37,078 nt of DNA. Source: CAYPNP01 sp964412195 (GTDB taxonomy: Bacteria; Acidobacteriota; JAAYUB01). Shown here piece after piece: positions 1 to 7,800 of this stretch (position 1 is the stretch's first letter; each line of letters starts with the position of its first letter). Location: positions 1 through 37,078 of the forward strand of contig CAYPNP010000035.1 of NCBI GenBank assembly GCA_964412195.1. Reading direction: 5' to 3'. The notes under the pieces were generated by a model. The model was not told the DNA's origin. It made no database searches and worked only from the letters and a program-made list of their open reading frames with translations. The position numbers were made by a program, and so were the translations under genes.

Positions 1-151
1 CGACCATCCATGCAAACAGCTGAAATTATTCGACTTTTAGTGGGACAGTACTGATAGCAGAACGCGGATTCAAGCATTGTCCGCCCGTCGCTGAGTACCA
101 CGCACAATCGGGCGTGTTGCTCCTGAGTTCAATCAAGCCTCCGGCACACGT

Positions 152-376
152 GAGGTACCGCGACCGGCAGGGAGCGGCGTGAGCAGTCAACGCCGGGCAG
201 TCAGGGGCGCAAACCACAACTCCGTCCGCTTCCAGATGATACTCGTTTCAGAAAGTCTTCGTGAATTCAGCAACTTTCTTCATAGAACAGATCAAAAAGG
301 GGATGGAATTGCTTCCCACCACTCAAGATCCCAATGGTTGGTCCTTCGCGCCGCTCCCTGCCGGTCGCGGTACCTC
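152..376. repeat. 28-bp perfect inverted repeat with ~170-bp spacer
   Basis: Bases 152-179 and 349-376 are exact reverse complements over 28 bp, and the match extends to about 37 bp (145-181) with three mismatches. The core contains GGTACCGCGACCGG. The enclosed ~170 bp has no convincing gene: the small reading frames here have no ribosome binding site or recognisable product. The unit resembles the GAGGT(A)C-GCGA words of the repeats at 1064-1120 and 28041-28121 and may belong to the same family. It could be a non-autonomous element or a large foldback; no function can be assigned. I see nothing else in bases 1-395. Confidence 0.75.
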
Positions 377-395
377 CCGCGTGCTTGGTTTCGCG

Positions 396-424
396 TTGTA
401 GAGTCAAATGGGTCTTGATAAAAT
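396..424 (+). promoter_or_regulatory. Predicted promoter, extended -10, of the lipoprotein gene
   Basis: TTGTAG (396-401) is followed after 17 bp by TAAAAT (419-424), which is preceded by TGA and so fits the TGn extended -10 form. A start near 431 would give a leader of about 40 nt carrying the GAGGTGGA ribosome binding site of the gene at 473. The prediction is from sequence only. Confidence 0.45.
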
Positions 425-472
425 ACTCACCGACTGGCAATCACCTTTCGACGCGTCAATTTGAGGTGGAGA

Positions 473-946
473 ATGAAGTGCAGATCGCTACCACTGGGAC
501 TGGTACTGGTACTGGCCCTGTTAGTAGGCTGCAACCTCAGGGAAGAGACTATCGAGGCCAGAATTGTTCGCTGGTATGACACACATGCCACTGGTTCTCA
601 ACCATGCAGGTTGTCGGTGGCGAAAGATATCTATCCGGCAGAATGGGATAGGATTTGCGTTTTTCGCCATGGGGCGACGCTTCAAGAGGTGAATCAGGTT
701 CTAGGTGTGGACGTTTCGGACAAGTACAATGAATTCACTCGGAAGATCGTCTTGGTGAAAGGAAAACAGATAATACATTGGGAGGAACATTCCTCTGATG
801 CTGAAAAACCCATGCCCGGCGAGGTCGCGTTCGAAGAAACATACACAGCGAATCAAGTGGTTTTCTCAAGGGCGGACGCTGTCTTTGATCTTAAGAGAAT
901 TCCAGTCGGGAAATCCTGTTACTACGTCATGTGCCCGGCCAAATGA
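473..946 (+). CDS. Small predicted lipoprotein of unknown function
   Basis: This gives 157 residues. The start is the ATG at 473 rather than the in-frame TTG at 461, because GAGGTGGA lies a few bases upstream of the ATG and the ATG begins a clean lipoprotein signal: basic MKCR, a hydrophobic stretch, then LLVGC with the lipidated Cys at residue 20. The mature part is soluble, mixed alpha/beta, and has three further cysteines that could pair outside the cytoplasm. I recognise no family. By signal type it should be anchored to the inner or outer membrane, facing the periplasm. Base composition is unlike the rest of the window: the sampled lines at 661, 721 and 781 hold 32, 22 and 33 G+C per 60 bases, against about 42 in the efflux genes. 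This suggests acquired or fast-evolving DNA. Confidence 0.75.
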   Translation: MKCRSLPLGLVLVLALLVGCNLREETIEARIVRWYDTHATGSQPCRLSVAKDIYPAEWDRICVFRHGATLQEVNQVLGVDVSDKYNEFTRKIVLVKGKQIIHWEEHSSDAEKPMPGEVAFEETYTANQVVFSRADAVFDLKRIPVGKSCYYVMCPAK

Positions 947-1063
947 ACAGCCGTCGTTGATCGCTAGCTCGATCCCGTAAAGAGCAAGACCCACCACCTG
1001 AAACAGAGGAATCCTGATTACCTGGGGTGGCGATGTGGGAGGCGTCATCCGATTCATGTGGTT

Positions 1064-1120
1064 CATCACGCGCCCAGAGGTCGCGAGCTACGAAGCGTGG
1101 GTGTTCCCGCCCGCGTGATG
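1064..1120. repeat. Short element with 9-bp terminal inverted repeat
   Basis: CATCACGCG at 1064-1072 is the exact reverse complement of CGCGTGATG at 1112-1120. Between them lies a copy of the ACGCGCCCGGAGGTCGCGAG word that is repeated three times at 28041-28121, here with a few changes. It is therefore a solitary, inverted-repeat-bounded member of that family. Bases 947-1063 hold no recognisable feature. Confidence 0.6.
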
Positions 1121-1124
1121 TATG

Positions 1125-1307
1125 GGGGAATGGGCAAAGCGTTCCGGTCAATCGCACCGATCAGTCTGATCCGGCCGGACCGGCGTGGATTTCTTCGATC
1201 GATTACGATGACGATTACGATAACGATGACGATCTACGATTACGATCGGTCGCAGTCCACGGTCACCGGTCGCCCGTCACCGGTCCTCGGTCTCCCGTCA
1301 CCGGTCT
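1125..1307 (-). repeat. Composite repeat at the 3' end of thymidine kinase (modules A-B-C-D-E)
   Basis: Read on the minus strand, the array begins inside the end of the thymidine kinase gene with GACCGGTGACGG units (1259-1307, module A). It continues with CGTAATCG/CGTCATCG units (1197-1249, B), a GATCGAAGAA spacer (1191-1200, C), GATC-rich inverted words (1145-1180, D) and a CCCATTCCCCCAT stretch (1125-1144, E). The same five modules occur in the same order after the gene ending at 15512. The thymidine kinase stop codon TGA lies within the first GACCGGTGA unit. The convergent lipoprotein gene ends at 946, so the array lies between two converging genes. Confidence 0.8.
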
Positions 1308-1897
1308 TCCGGCGGCTTGGACTCGGCGGCCTTGTGCAGCTGCGGCTCGAAGCAGCGGCGGCAGCGGGCCTCGTACGCCCCGGCGCCGCCGACCACGATC
1401 TGCTCGTCGCTGGCGATCAGCCGCTGGGTGTAGTAGGCCGGGTTGCCGCACTGCATGCAGATGGCCACCGTCTTGGTGATGTCCTCGGCCACGGCCATGA
1501 TGTGGGGCATGGGCTCGAACGGCCGCCCGAGGTAATCGCGGTCCAGGCCGGCCACGATGACCCGCTTGCCCATGTCGGCGAGCTGGTTGATGACCTCGAC
1601 GATCCCGGAGTCGAAGAACTGGGCCTCGTCGATGCCCACCACCTCGGTGCGCGGCTGCACCCGGGTCAGGACCTCGGCGGAGCTGCGCACGATCTCCGCC
1701 CGGTAGCGCATCTCGCTGTGGCTGACGATGTGGTCTTCGCTGTACCGGTCGTCGATCATCGGCTTGAAGACCTGGATCCGCAGCCGGGCGATCTCGGCGC
1801 GCTTGAGCCGCCGGATCAGCTCCTCGCTCTTGCCGCTGAACATGCTGCCGCAGATCACCTCGATCCAGCCCACCGGCCCGCGGATGAATTTCTGCAT
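1298..1897 (-). CDS. tdk: Thymidine kinase, TK1-like (type II)
   Basis: 199 residues, the usual bacterial length. It phosphorylates thymidine to dTMP with ATP in the cytoplasm, the salvage route to dTTP. Visible signatures are the P-loop GSMFSGKS (residues 17-24), the DEAQFF segment (90-95) with the catalytic Glu91, the lasso/substrate region near YYTQRL, and a structural zinc site of two CxxC pairs (C147/C150 and C179/C182). The start is supported by AAGGAG seven bases upstream of the ATG. It lies downstream of, and on the same strand as, a predicted nucleoside deoxyribosyltransferase-like gene, with a hairpin-forming repeat between them. The stop codon TGA and the preceding GAC CGG codons belong to a GACCGGTGA repeat unit, so the last residues (EDR) are probably repeat-derived. 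Confidence 0.97.
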   Translation of the reverse strand: MQKFIRGPVGWIEVICGSMFSGKSEELIRRLKRAEIARLRIQVFKPMIDDRYSEDHIVSHSEMRYRAEIVRSSAEVLTRVQPRTEVVGIDEAQFFDSGIVEVINQLADMGKRVIVAGLDRDYLGRPFEPMPHIMAVAEDITKTVAICMQCGNPAYYTQRLIASDEQIVVGGAGAYEARCRRCFEPQLHKAAESKPPEDR

Positions 1898-1930
1898 GGT
1901 GTCGGTCTCCTTAGATTGTCTTCGCGCTGC

Positions 1931-2006
1931 GAGGCTCGAGACTAGAGGCTCGGGACTCGGTTCTCCAACCCCCCACCTCGAGCCTCGAGTCTCTAGCCTC
2001 GAGCCC
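1931..2006. repeat. Inverted pair of CTCGAG-rich repeats between deoxyribosyltransferase-like gene and tdk
   Basis: Arms 1931-1960 and 1976-2006 are built from GGCTCGAG/CTAGAGGCTCG words and are nearly reverse complementary, with about four mismatches over 30 bp and a spacer of about 16 bp. In RNA this would be a strong hairpin. The right arm supplies the TAG stop codon (1993-1995) of the upstream gene. The hairpin lies between two genes on one strand, so it could attenuate transcription or protect an mRNA end. Confidence 0.75.
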
Positions 2007-2487
2007 CGTCACCCCCGAACCGCCGTACCAGGAACTCCTTCAGCGCCTCGAACGACGGGAAGATCTCGGTGCAGCAACCCTGGATCCAGCCGCTGACCTC
2101 CGTCAGGGGCAGCGCCGTGACCATGAACACCGGGATCCCCCGCCGGAAGGCCGCCGTCAGCTCCCCGTGGGTGCCGCCGCCGCGCTGGCTCCACTGGTCC
2201 CAGAGGCAGATCACGTAGTCCGACTCCTGCTCCAGCCGGTCCAGGTCGTAATGGATGATCTTGCGGACCACGGCACGGAACCGGGCGGGGTCGGAGGCCT
2301 TCCAGCCCCGGAAGTGCCCGATCTCCTCTTCCGTCAGGTTCTTGCGCACATCCCGGGCGGGATTGTAGGCGGCGTGGCCCAGGCGGCCGAGGAAGGCCTC
2401 CATGTCCTCGCGCCAGGCACGGCCGCCGTCCGGAGCGTGTTCCATGGCGCCTGAAAGATAGGCCCGGATGGGATTTGAGGATTTCAT
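1993..2487 (-). CDS. Nucleoside 2-deoxyribosyltransferase-like protein
   Basis: This gives 164 residues from the ATG at 2487. The reading frame is open upstream to 2598, but this ATG has GGGAGG upstream and begins the conserved fold (IRAYLSGAM). The N-terminal strand with GAM, the YNPARDV turn, the acidic helix with DLDRLEQESDYVICLW, and GGGTHGEL followed by GIPVFMV resemble the nucleoside 2-deoxyribosyltransferase superfamily. In that superfamily a Glu in the GTxxE region (here Glu109) is the nucleophile. Such enzymes cleave or exchange the N-glycosidic bond of deoxynucleosides or nucleotides in the cytoplasm. The placement next to thymidine kinase supports a salvage role. Substrate cannot be told. 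The last four residues (GARG) and the TAG stop are encoded by the repeat at 1976-2006. Confidence 0.75.
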   Translation of the reverse strand: MKSSNPIRAYLSGAMEHAPDGGRAWREDMEAFLGRLGHAAYNPARDVRKNLTEEEIGHFRGWKASDPARFRAVVRKIIHYDLDRLEQESDYVICLWDQWSQRGGGTHGELTAAFRRGIPVFMVTALPLTEVSGWIQGCCTEIFPSFEALKEFLVRRFGGDGARG

Positions 2488-2515
2488 GCGCCCGAAACCT
2501 CCCGCGCGAAGCCTC

Positions 2516-2524
2516 ATCATACCA
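2516..2524 (-). promoter_or_regulatory. Extended -10 promoter for the salvage gene pair
   Basis: On the minus strand this reads TGGTATGAT, an extended -10 (TGn plus TATGAT). The expected start near 2509 leaves a leader of about 22 nt that includes the GGGAGG ribosome binding site of the gene starting at 2487. No convincing -35 is seen. Confidence 0.5.
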
Positions 2525-2645
2525 GACATCGGGGGGAAGCAAAACCCGGAATCACGCCGGGACCGCCTCCAGGAGGCGGGAACTATCCGGGTTGACACGC
2601 GTGATAAGATGGCCGAACGCGTCCGCGGGGCGCCGGTGCCGGTTG

Positions 2646-2654
2646 TGCTACAAT
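2646..2654 (+). promoter_or_regulatory. Extended -10 promoter for the 3D-domain gene
   Basis: TGCTACAAT matches the extended -10 form TGnTATAAT with one change. Initiation near 2661 would leave about 30 nt of leader with AGGAGG at 2681-2686. It is divergent from the promoter at 2516-2524, so about 120 bp separate the two initiation regions. Confidence 0.5.
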
Positions 2655-2690
2655 GAATGCAACCGGACAGAATCGGCCCGAGGAGGGTGA

Positions 2691-3215
2691 ATGTACGTCA
2701 AGAAATCGATTCTGCTCCTGATCCTGTTGGTCAACGTCTGTCTCTGCGCCTATATCATCGTCGACAACCGGGCGGTCTTCGCCGACAGCGTCCTCGACCC
2801 GCTGGAGGGTGCGCGGCTCGACGCCACGTTCGACCTGGTCCCGCTGGCTCCGGCGCCGGCCTCGTCCGACCACGCCGAGGGGTGGGAGCCGTTTGAGGCC
2901 ACTGCCTACTGCAACTTCGGCATCACCCGGTCGGGGGTCTGGGTCCAGCGCGGCATCATCGCCGTGGATCCCTCCCTGATCCCCATCGGCTCCATCATCG
3001 AGCTGAAGGCCGGCCGGTACACCGGCATCTACACCGCCATGGACACGGGGGAGCTCATCCAGGGGCGCCTGGTGGACATCTACGTCGCCTCCTACGACGA
3101 GGCCTTGCGGTTCGGCCGGCGCCCGGTCCAACTGCGTCTGCTCCGCCGGGGCTGGAACCCCATTGGCGCGCCCAGCGCGTTGCCGCCATCGGCCCCGGCC
3201 CTGCTAAATCCCTGA
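2691..3215 (+). CDS. Membrane-anchored 3D-domain protein (double-psi beta barrel)
   Basis: 174 residues. AGGAGG four bases before the ATG fixes the start. Residues 6-24 form one hydrophobic segment, either an N-terminal anchor or an uncleaved signal, placing the rest outside the cytoplasm. Residues 66-152 match the 3D domain, named for three conserved aspartates: here Asp93 (AVDP), Asp118 (AMDTG) and Asp129 (VDIY). The domain forms the double-psi beta barrel of MltA-type lytic transglycosylases and of Sps/YocH/YuiC-like proteins, which cut peptidoglycan glycan strands. A role in cell-wall turnover is therefore inferred. The C-terminal ~20 residues are Pro/Ala-rich and probably disordered. It stands alone, divergent from the salvage genes, with a terminator-like hairpin downstream. 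Confidence 0.85.
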   Translation: MYVKKSILLLILLVNVCLCAYIIVDNRAVFADSVLDPLEGARLDATFDLVPLAPAPASSDHAEGWEPFEATAYCNFGITRSGVWVQRGIIAVDPSLIPIGSIIELKAGRYTGIYTAMDTGELIQGRLVDIYVASYDEALRFGRRPVQLRLLRRGWNPIGAPSALPPSAPALLNP

Positions 3216-3288
3216 CCGGTTCCTCCAGCCTGAATCCTCGCCGTCGCCGGACAGGCCCGGCCTCCTCTCCGCCGCGGTCCGCTTGGAT

Positions 3289-3307
3289 CGCCCGGCGGAG
3301 CCGGGCG
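3289..3307 (+). terminator. Possible terminator hairpin after the 3D-domain gene
   Basis: CGCCCGGC (3289-3296) pairs perfectly with GCCGGGCG (3300-3307) over a three-base loop. The following sequence is only weakly T-rich, so this is at best a suboptimal intrinsic terminator between the 3D-domain gene and the efflux operon. Confidence 0.35.
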
Positions 3308-3455
3308 GTGTTGCCGTTTCGTCCCTGATCTGAGCCGCTTCGTCCCACCTTTTTCCACTTCGCCCCGACTTTTTCGGAAAGTGATGAACTTTGCCCGGGC
3401 ACCCATCGTACTGTCCAGCAGATGAGATCCTGAGATTTGGACATCGAGGCCCCTT

Positions 3456-4727
3456 ATGAGCAAAACCAATCGTCTGCGACTCAAGGTATATCTCACGCTC
3501 GGGATTGCCGTCGCCATCGCTGCCGGCTTCGTCTGGTTGGGCGACCGCAACCCGGGTACGGCCCAAGCCAACGCCCAGGCGGACAAGGGCAAGGCAGCCG
3601 CGGCCAAGAATCCGGCCGTCCCCGTGGAATTGGCGGCGGTGCGCCGCGGCGAGATGGTGGCTTCCGTCAGCGCCACGGCCAATCTCCGGCCCCTGCGGGA
3701 AGTGGAGATCGCCAGCCGGACGGAGGGGGTAGTCAAGCAGGTCCTCGTGGAGGAAGGCCACCAGGTCAAGGAGGGGCAGGTCCTCTGCACCCTGGACGAC
3801 ACCCAGCTCCGCATCCAGCTCCAATCGGCCCGTCAGAAGCTCGCGCAGGCGCGCCTGCAGCTGGAGACGGCCCGGATCCAGGAAGACAAAACGGCGGTGC
3901 AGGTGGAGAACGCCCGCGAGGACCTGAACCGCAACGAGGCCCTGTTCAAGGAACAGCTGGTCAGCGAGCGGGACGTGGCCCAGGCCCGATACCACATGAA
4001 GGAATTGGAACATGACGCCCGGGTCTCCACTTCCCAGGCCGAGGAGTACGGCCACCGGGTTCAGGAGCTGGAGGCCGAGGTAGAGCGGGTCAGCCTCGAG
4101 ATCGACCGGACCGAGGTCCGCGCCCCGTTCGCCGGCTGCATCGTGACCCGCATGGTCGAGGTGGGCCGCACCGTCCGCAACCTGGACGCCCTATTCAAGC
4201 TGAGCGCCTTTTCCCCGCTCTATGCCGACGTGTTCCTGTCGGAGGGTGAGGCGCGCCGGGTGCGGCCGGGCCAGCCGGCCAGCCTGCGTCTCGGCGTGGA
4301 CGAAAGCCGCCGGATCCCCGGGCATGTGGCCCGGATCAGCCCTGTGGTGGACCAGACCACCGGCACGGTCAAGGTGACGGTGGAGCTGATGGGGGACGAT
4401 GCCGGTTTCAAGCCCGGCGCCTTTGTGCGGGTGAACATCCAGACCGAGCGGCGAACCGACGCCATCCTGATTCCCAAGCGGTCCGTGCTGGACGAGGACG
4501 GCGCCCTGTTCGTGTACATCGCCGACCAGAAGGTCGCCCGCAAGGTGGCCGTGACCCTGGGCAGCGAGAGCGACGGCGAGGTGGAGGTCCGGCAGGGCCT
4601 CAAGGAAGGACAGAACGTCGTGGTGGCCGGACAGGGCGCCCTGAAGGACGGGGCCGCCATCCGGATCCCCGACGCCGGCGACAAGAAAGGTTCCGATCAG
4701 GCCGCCGCCAAACAGACGCGCGCATAA
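3456..4727 (+). CDS. RND efflux periplasmic adaptor (membrane fusion protein, AcrA/HlyD type)
   Basis: 423 residues; GAGG lies seven bases upstream of the ATG. An N-terminal hydrophobic segment (about 10-28) anchors or exports the protein. After a variable linker come the first half of the lipoyl-like domain (REVEIASRTEGVV...VLVEEGHQVKEGQ), a long alpha-helical hairpin of about 100 residues rich in Gln, Glu, Lys and Ala, and the second lipoyl half (VRAPFAGCIVTRMVEVG). Beta-barrel and membrane-proximal domains follow (TTGTVKVTVELMG...FKPGAFVRVNI; IPKRSVL). Such proteins bridge the inner-membrane RND pump and the outer-membrane channel. It is the first gene of a three-gene operon with two permeases. 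No TolC-type channel gene is present here, so the pump must use one encoded elsewhere. Substrates cannot be told. Confidence 0.95.
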   Translation: MSKTNRLRLKVYLTLGIAVAIAAGFVWLGDRNPGTAQANAQADKGKAAAAKNPAVPVELAAVRRGEMVASVSATANLRPLREVEIASRTEGVVKQVLVEEGHQVKEGQVLCTLDDTQLRIQLQSARQKLAQARLQLETARIQEDKTAVQVENAREDLNRNEALFKEQLVSERDVAQARYHMKELEHDARVSTSQAEEYGHRVQELEAEVERVSLEIDRTEVRAPFAGCIVTRMVEVGRTVRNLDALFKLSAFSPLYADVFLSEGEARRVRPGQPASLRLGVDESRRIPGHVARISPVVDQTTGTVKVTVELMGDDAGFKPGAFVRVNIQTERRTDAILIPKRSVLDEDGALFVYIADQKVARKVAVTLGSESDGEVEVRQGLKEGQNVVVAGQGALKDGAAIRIPDAGDKKGSDQAAAKQTRA

Positions 4728-4833
4728 CCGTCCGGGACCGACGTAATCTATTCATCATAAAAGCGCAGCAGGATCTGTGAAAGGTGGTTTTTGACCACTC
4801 GCGGGGACGGGCCTGCGCATTGGAGCGACCGCC

Positions 4834-7800
4834 ATGAACATCATCCAGACTGCCATCCGGAGACCAGTGACCGTTTCCATGTTCGTCGTCGCCGTGGTCC
4901 TGTTCGGGATCGTGTCCCTCGACCGCCTGGCCCTCAACCTGCTGCCGGATATCTCCTATCCCTCGCTGACCATCGACACCACTTGTGCCGACACGGCGTC
5001 GGAGGAGATCGAGAGCCTGATCACCGAGCCTGTGGAGGAAGCCGTCAGCGTCGTGCCCGGATTGACGAGGATCAGCTCGATCTCGCGCCCCGGCCGTTCC
5101 GAGGTGGTCCTGGAATTCAACTGGGACACCAAGATGGACCTGGCGGTGCTGGACGTGCGGGAAAAGCTGGACTTCGTCGAGCTGCCGCGGGACGCGGACA
5201 AGCCGGTCATCCTGCGGTTCGATCCCTCACGGGACCCGATCCTCCGGGTGCGCCTGTGGGGTGCGAAAAACCTCCAGGCCATGCGCTACCTGGCGGAAAA
5301 GGAGCTGAAGAAGCACCTGGAGTCGCTGGATGGCGTCGCCGCCATCAAGGTGATCGGCGGCCTGGAAGAGGAGATCCAGATCGACATCGACGAGAAAAAG
5401 CTGGCCGAACTGGGCATCCCCATCACCGAGGTCACCGCCATGCTGCAGCGGGAGAACCTGAACATGGCTTCGGGTTCCCTCTATGACGGCGACTCGAGCT
5501 ACCTGGTGCGGACGCTGAACGAATTCGAGTCGGTGGACGAGATCGGCCGGATCGTGGTCCGGGAGGAGCAGGGCCGCCGCGTCCTGCTCCGGGACATCGC
5601 AGCGGTTTCCCGGGGTGTCAAGGACCTGGAGGTCATCGCCCGGATCGACGGGCAGGAAAGCGTGGAGATGGCGGTGTACAAGGAAGGGGATGCCAATACG
5701 GTCACCGTGGCCCGGACCGTGGTGCGCAAGCTCGAGGGTCTGCGCCAATCCAAGACCATCCCCGCCGACATCCAGTCCGTGGTCGTGTCCAACCAGGCGG
5801 ATTTCATCGAGCAGGCCATCGGCGAGGTCCGCAGCAACGCCCTGCTGGGCGGTCTCCTGGCCACCATCATCCTCTTCCTGTTCCTCAAGGACGTGCGCAG
5901 CACGCTGATGATCGGCCTGTCCATTCCCATCTCCATCCTGGCCACCTTCGCCCTGATGTACCAGACCGACCTGACCCTCAACATCATGTCTCTCGGCGGC
6001 ATCGCCCTGGGGGTGGGCATGCTGGTGGACAACTCCATTGTCGTCCTGGAGGCGATCCACCGCTACCGGGCGACGGGCATTCCCCTGGCGGAGGCCGTCT
6101 ACCAGGGCACCAAGGAAGTCAGCATGGCCGTCACGGCCTCCACCCTGACCACGGTGGCGGTCTTCCTGCCGCTGGTGTTCGTGGAGGGGATCGCCGGGCA
6201 GCTGTTCAAGGACCAGGCGCTCACCATCACCTACTCCCTGCTGGCGTCGCTGGTGGTCTCCATCACGGTGCTGCCCATGCTGATGGCCGTGCGGTTCCGC
6301 GCCCCCGAGGAGCTGTTCGGACAGAAGGCCGAGCCGGCGGGAACCGCGGCCGCGGAACCGGCCAAGGAAGCGAAACCGCTCAGCGCCCGCCGGTGGATCC
6401 GGGTCCCCCAGCGCATCGTCCGGGGCGCCGGCCGGGGCACGCGCGCCGTGTTCCGGTTCGTGTTCGTGACCGTCGGGCAGCTGCTTCTGGCCGACCTGCG
6501 CCGGCTGCTCCAGTGGGCCGGCCGGCTGCTGGGACGGGGCATCCAGCCGGTCATGCGCCCGTTCGACCGGCTCTTCACCTCCCTGCAGGAAGCCTACCCG
6601 CGGTGGCTCCGGGCCGGCCTGGAGCACAAGGGGATGGTCCTGGGCGCCGCCTTGGCCCTGACGCTCCTGGCCGCGGGCCTGTCTTCCCGGCTGGGTGTGG
6701 AGCTGATCCCGCCCCTGACCCAGGGGGAGTTCACAGTGGAGCTGCTCCTGCCGGAGGGCCGTTCCCTGGAGGCGACCGACCGGCTGGCGGGGCAGGTCGA
6801 GGAAAAGCTGCGCGGCTACCCGGAGGTCCGGACCGTGTTCTCCAGCACCGGCGGCGGGAACGAGAGCCAGTTCTCCCGGCAGTCGGCCAAGGAGAACACC
6901 GCCTACCTCCACGTGGTGATGCGGGACCGGTCCGACCGCGAGGCCGAGGAGCGCTGCATGGATCGGCTGCGGAAGGACCTTGCCCTCCTGCCCGAGGTGA
7001 CGTCCAAGTTCAGCCGGCCGTCGTACTTCAGCTTCAAGCGGCCCATCGAGGTGGAGCTGTACGCCTACGACCTGGAGGAACTGCGCCTGCTGTCCGAGCG
7101 GGTGATTCGGCGGCTGGAGCAGATCGACGGGCTCAGCGACTTCAAGACCACGGCCGAATTGGGCAATCCGGAGATCCACGTCACCTTCGACCGGGAGCGG
7201 CTGGCCCGTCTCGGTCTCGACGAGAGCCAGGTCTCGCAGATCCTGCGCAACAAAATCCGCGGGGACGTCGCCAGCCGGTACAAGGATCAGGACAGGCAGA
7301 TCGACATCCTGGTGCGGGCCGAGGAAAGCGACCGGCGCTCGCTCCAGGAGATCCGCGACCTGACCATATCGGCAGGCAGCGCCGCCGACGGGACAGCGGC
7401 ACCTTCGGGCGGCGTCCCGCTCAAGCTGTCTGCGGTGGCGGAGGTCAGCCTTTCCCGGGGCCCTCACGAGATCCACCACATCAAGTCGGCGCGGGCCGCC
7501 ATCATTTCGGCCAACCTCTCCGGCCGGGACCTGGGCGGCGCCTCCGCGGAGATCCAGGCGGCCCTGCGCGAACTGGGGCCCAACCTGCCGGTCAACGCCA
7601 CAGCCGTCCTGAGTGGGCAGAACGAGGAACTCCAACGGTCCTACAACAGCCTCCTGCTGGCGCTGGCTCTGGCGGCCTTCCTGGTCTACCTGGTCATGGC
7701 CTCCCAGTTCGAATCGCTGATCCACCCCTTCATCATCATGTTCACCGTCCCGCTGGGCATCGTCGGCGCCGTGCTCGGGCTGTACGTCACCCGGACGCCG

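Noticed and set aside
1027..1945. Plus-strand frames opposite thymidine kinase
   Set aside because: They are antisense to a well-supported gene and their N-terminal parts are repeat translation (e.g. DYDDDYDNDDD).
2592..2597. Perfect TTGACA as a -35 box for the 3D-domain gene
   Set aside because: No -10-like sequence lies 16-18 bp downstream; the extended -10 at 2646-2654 fits the gene better.
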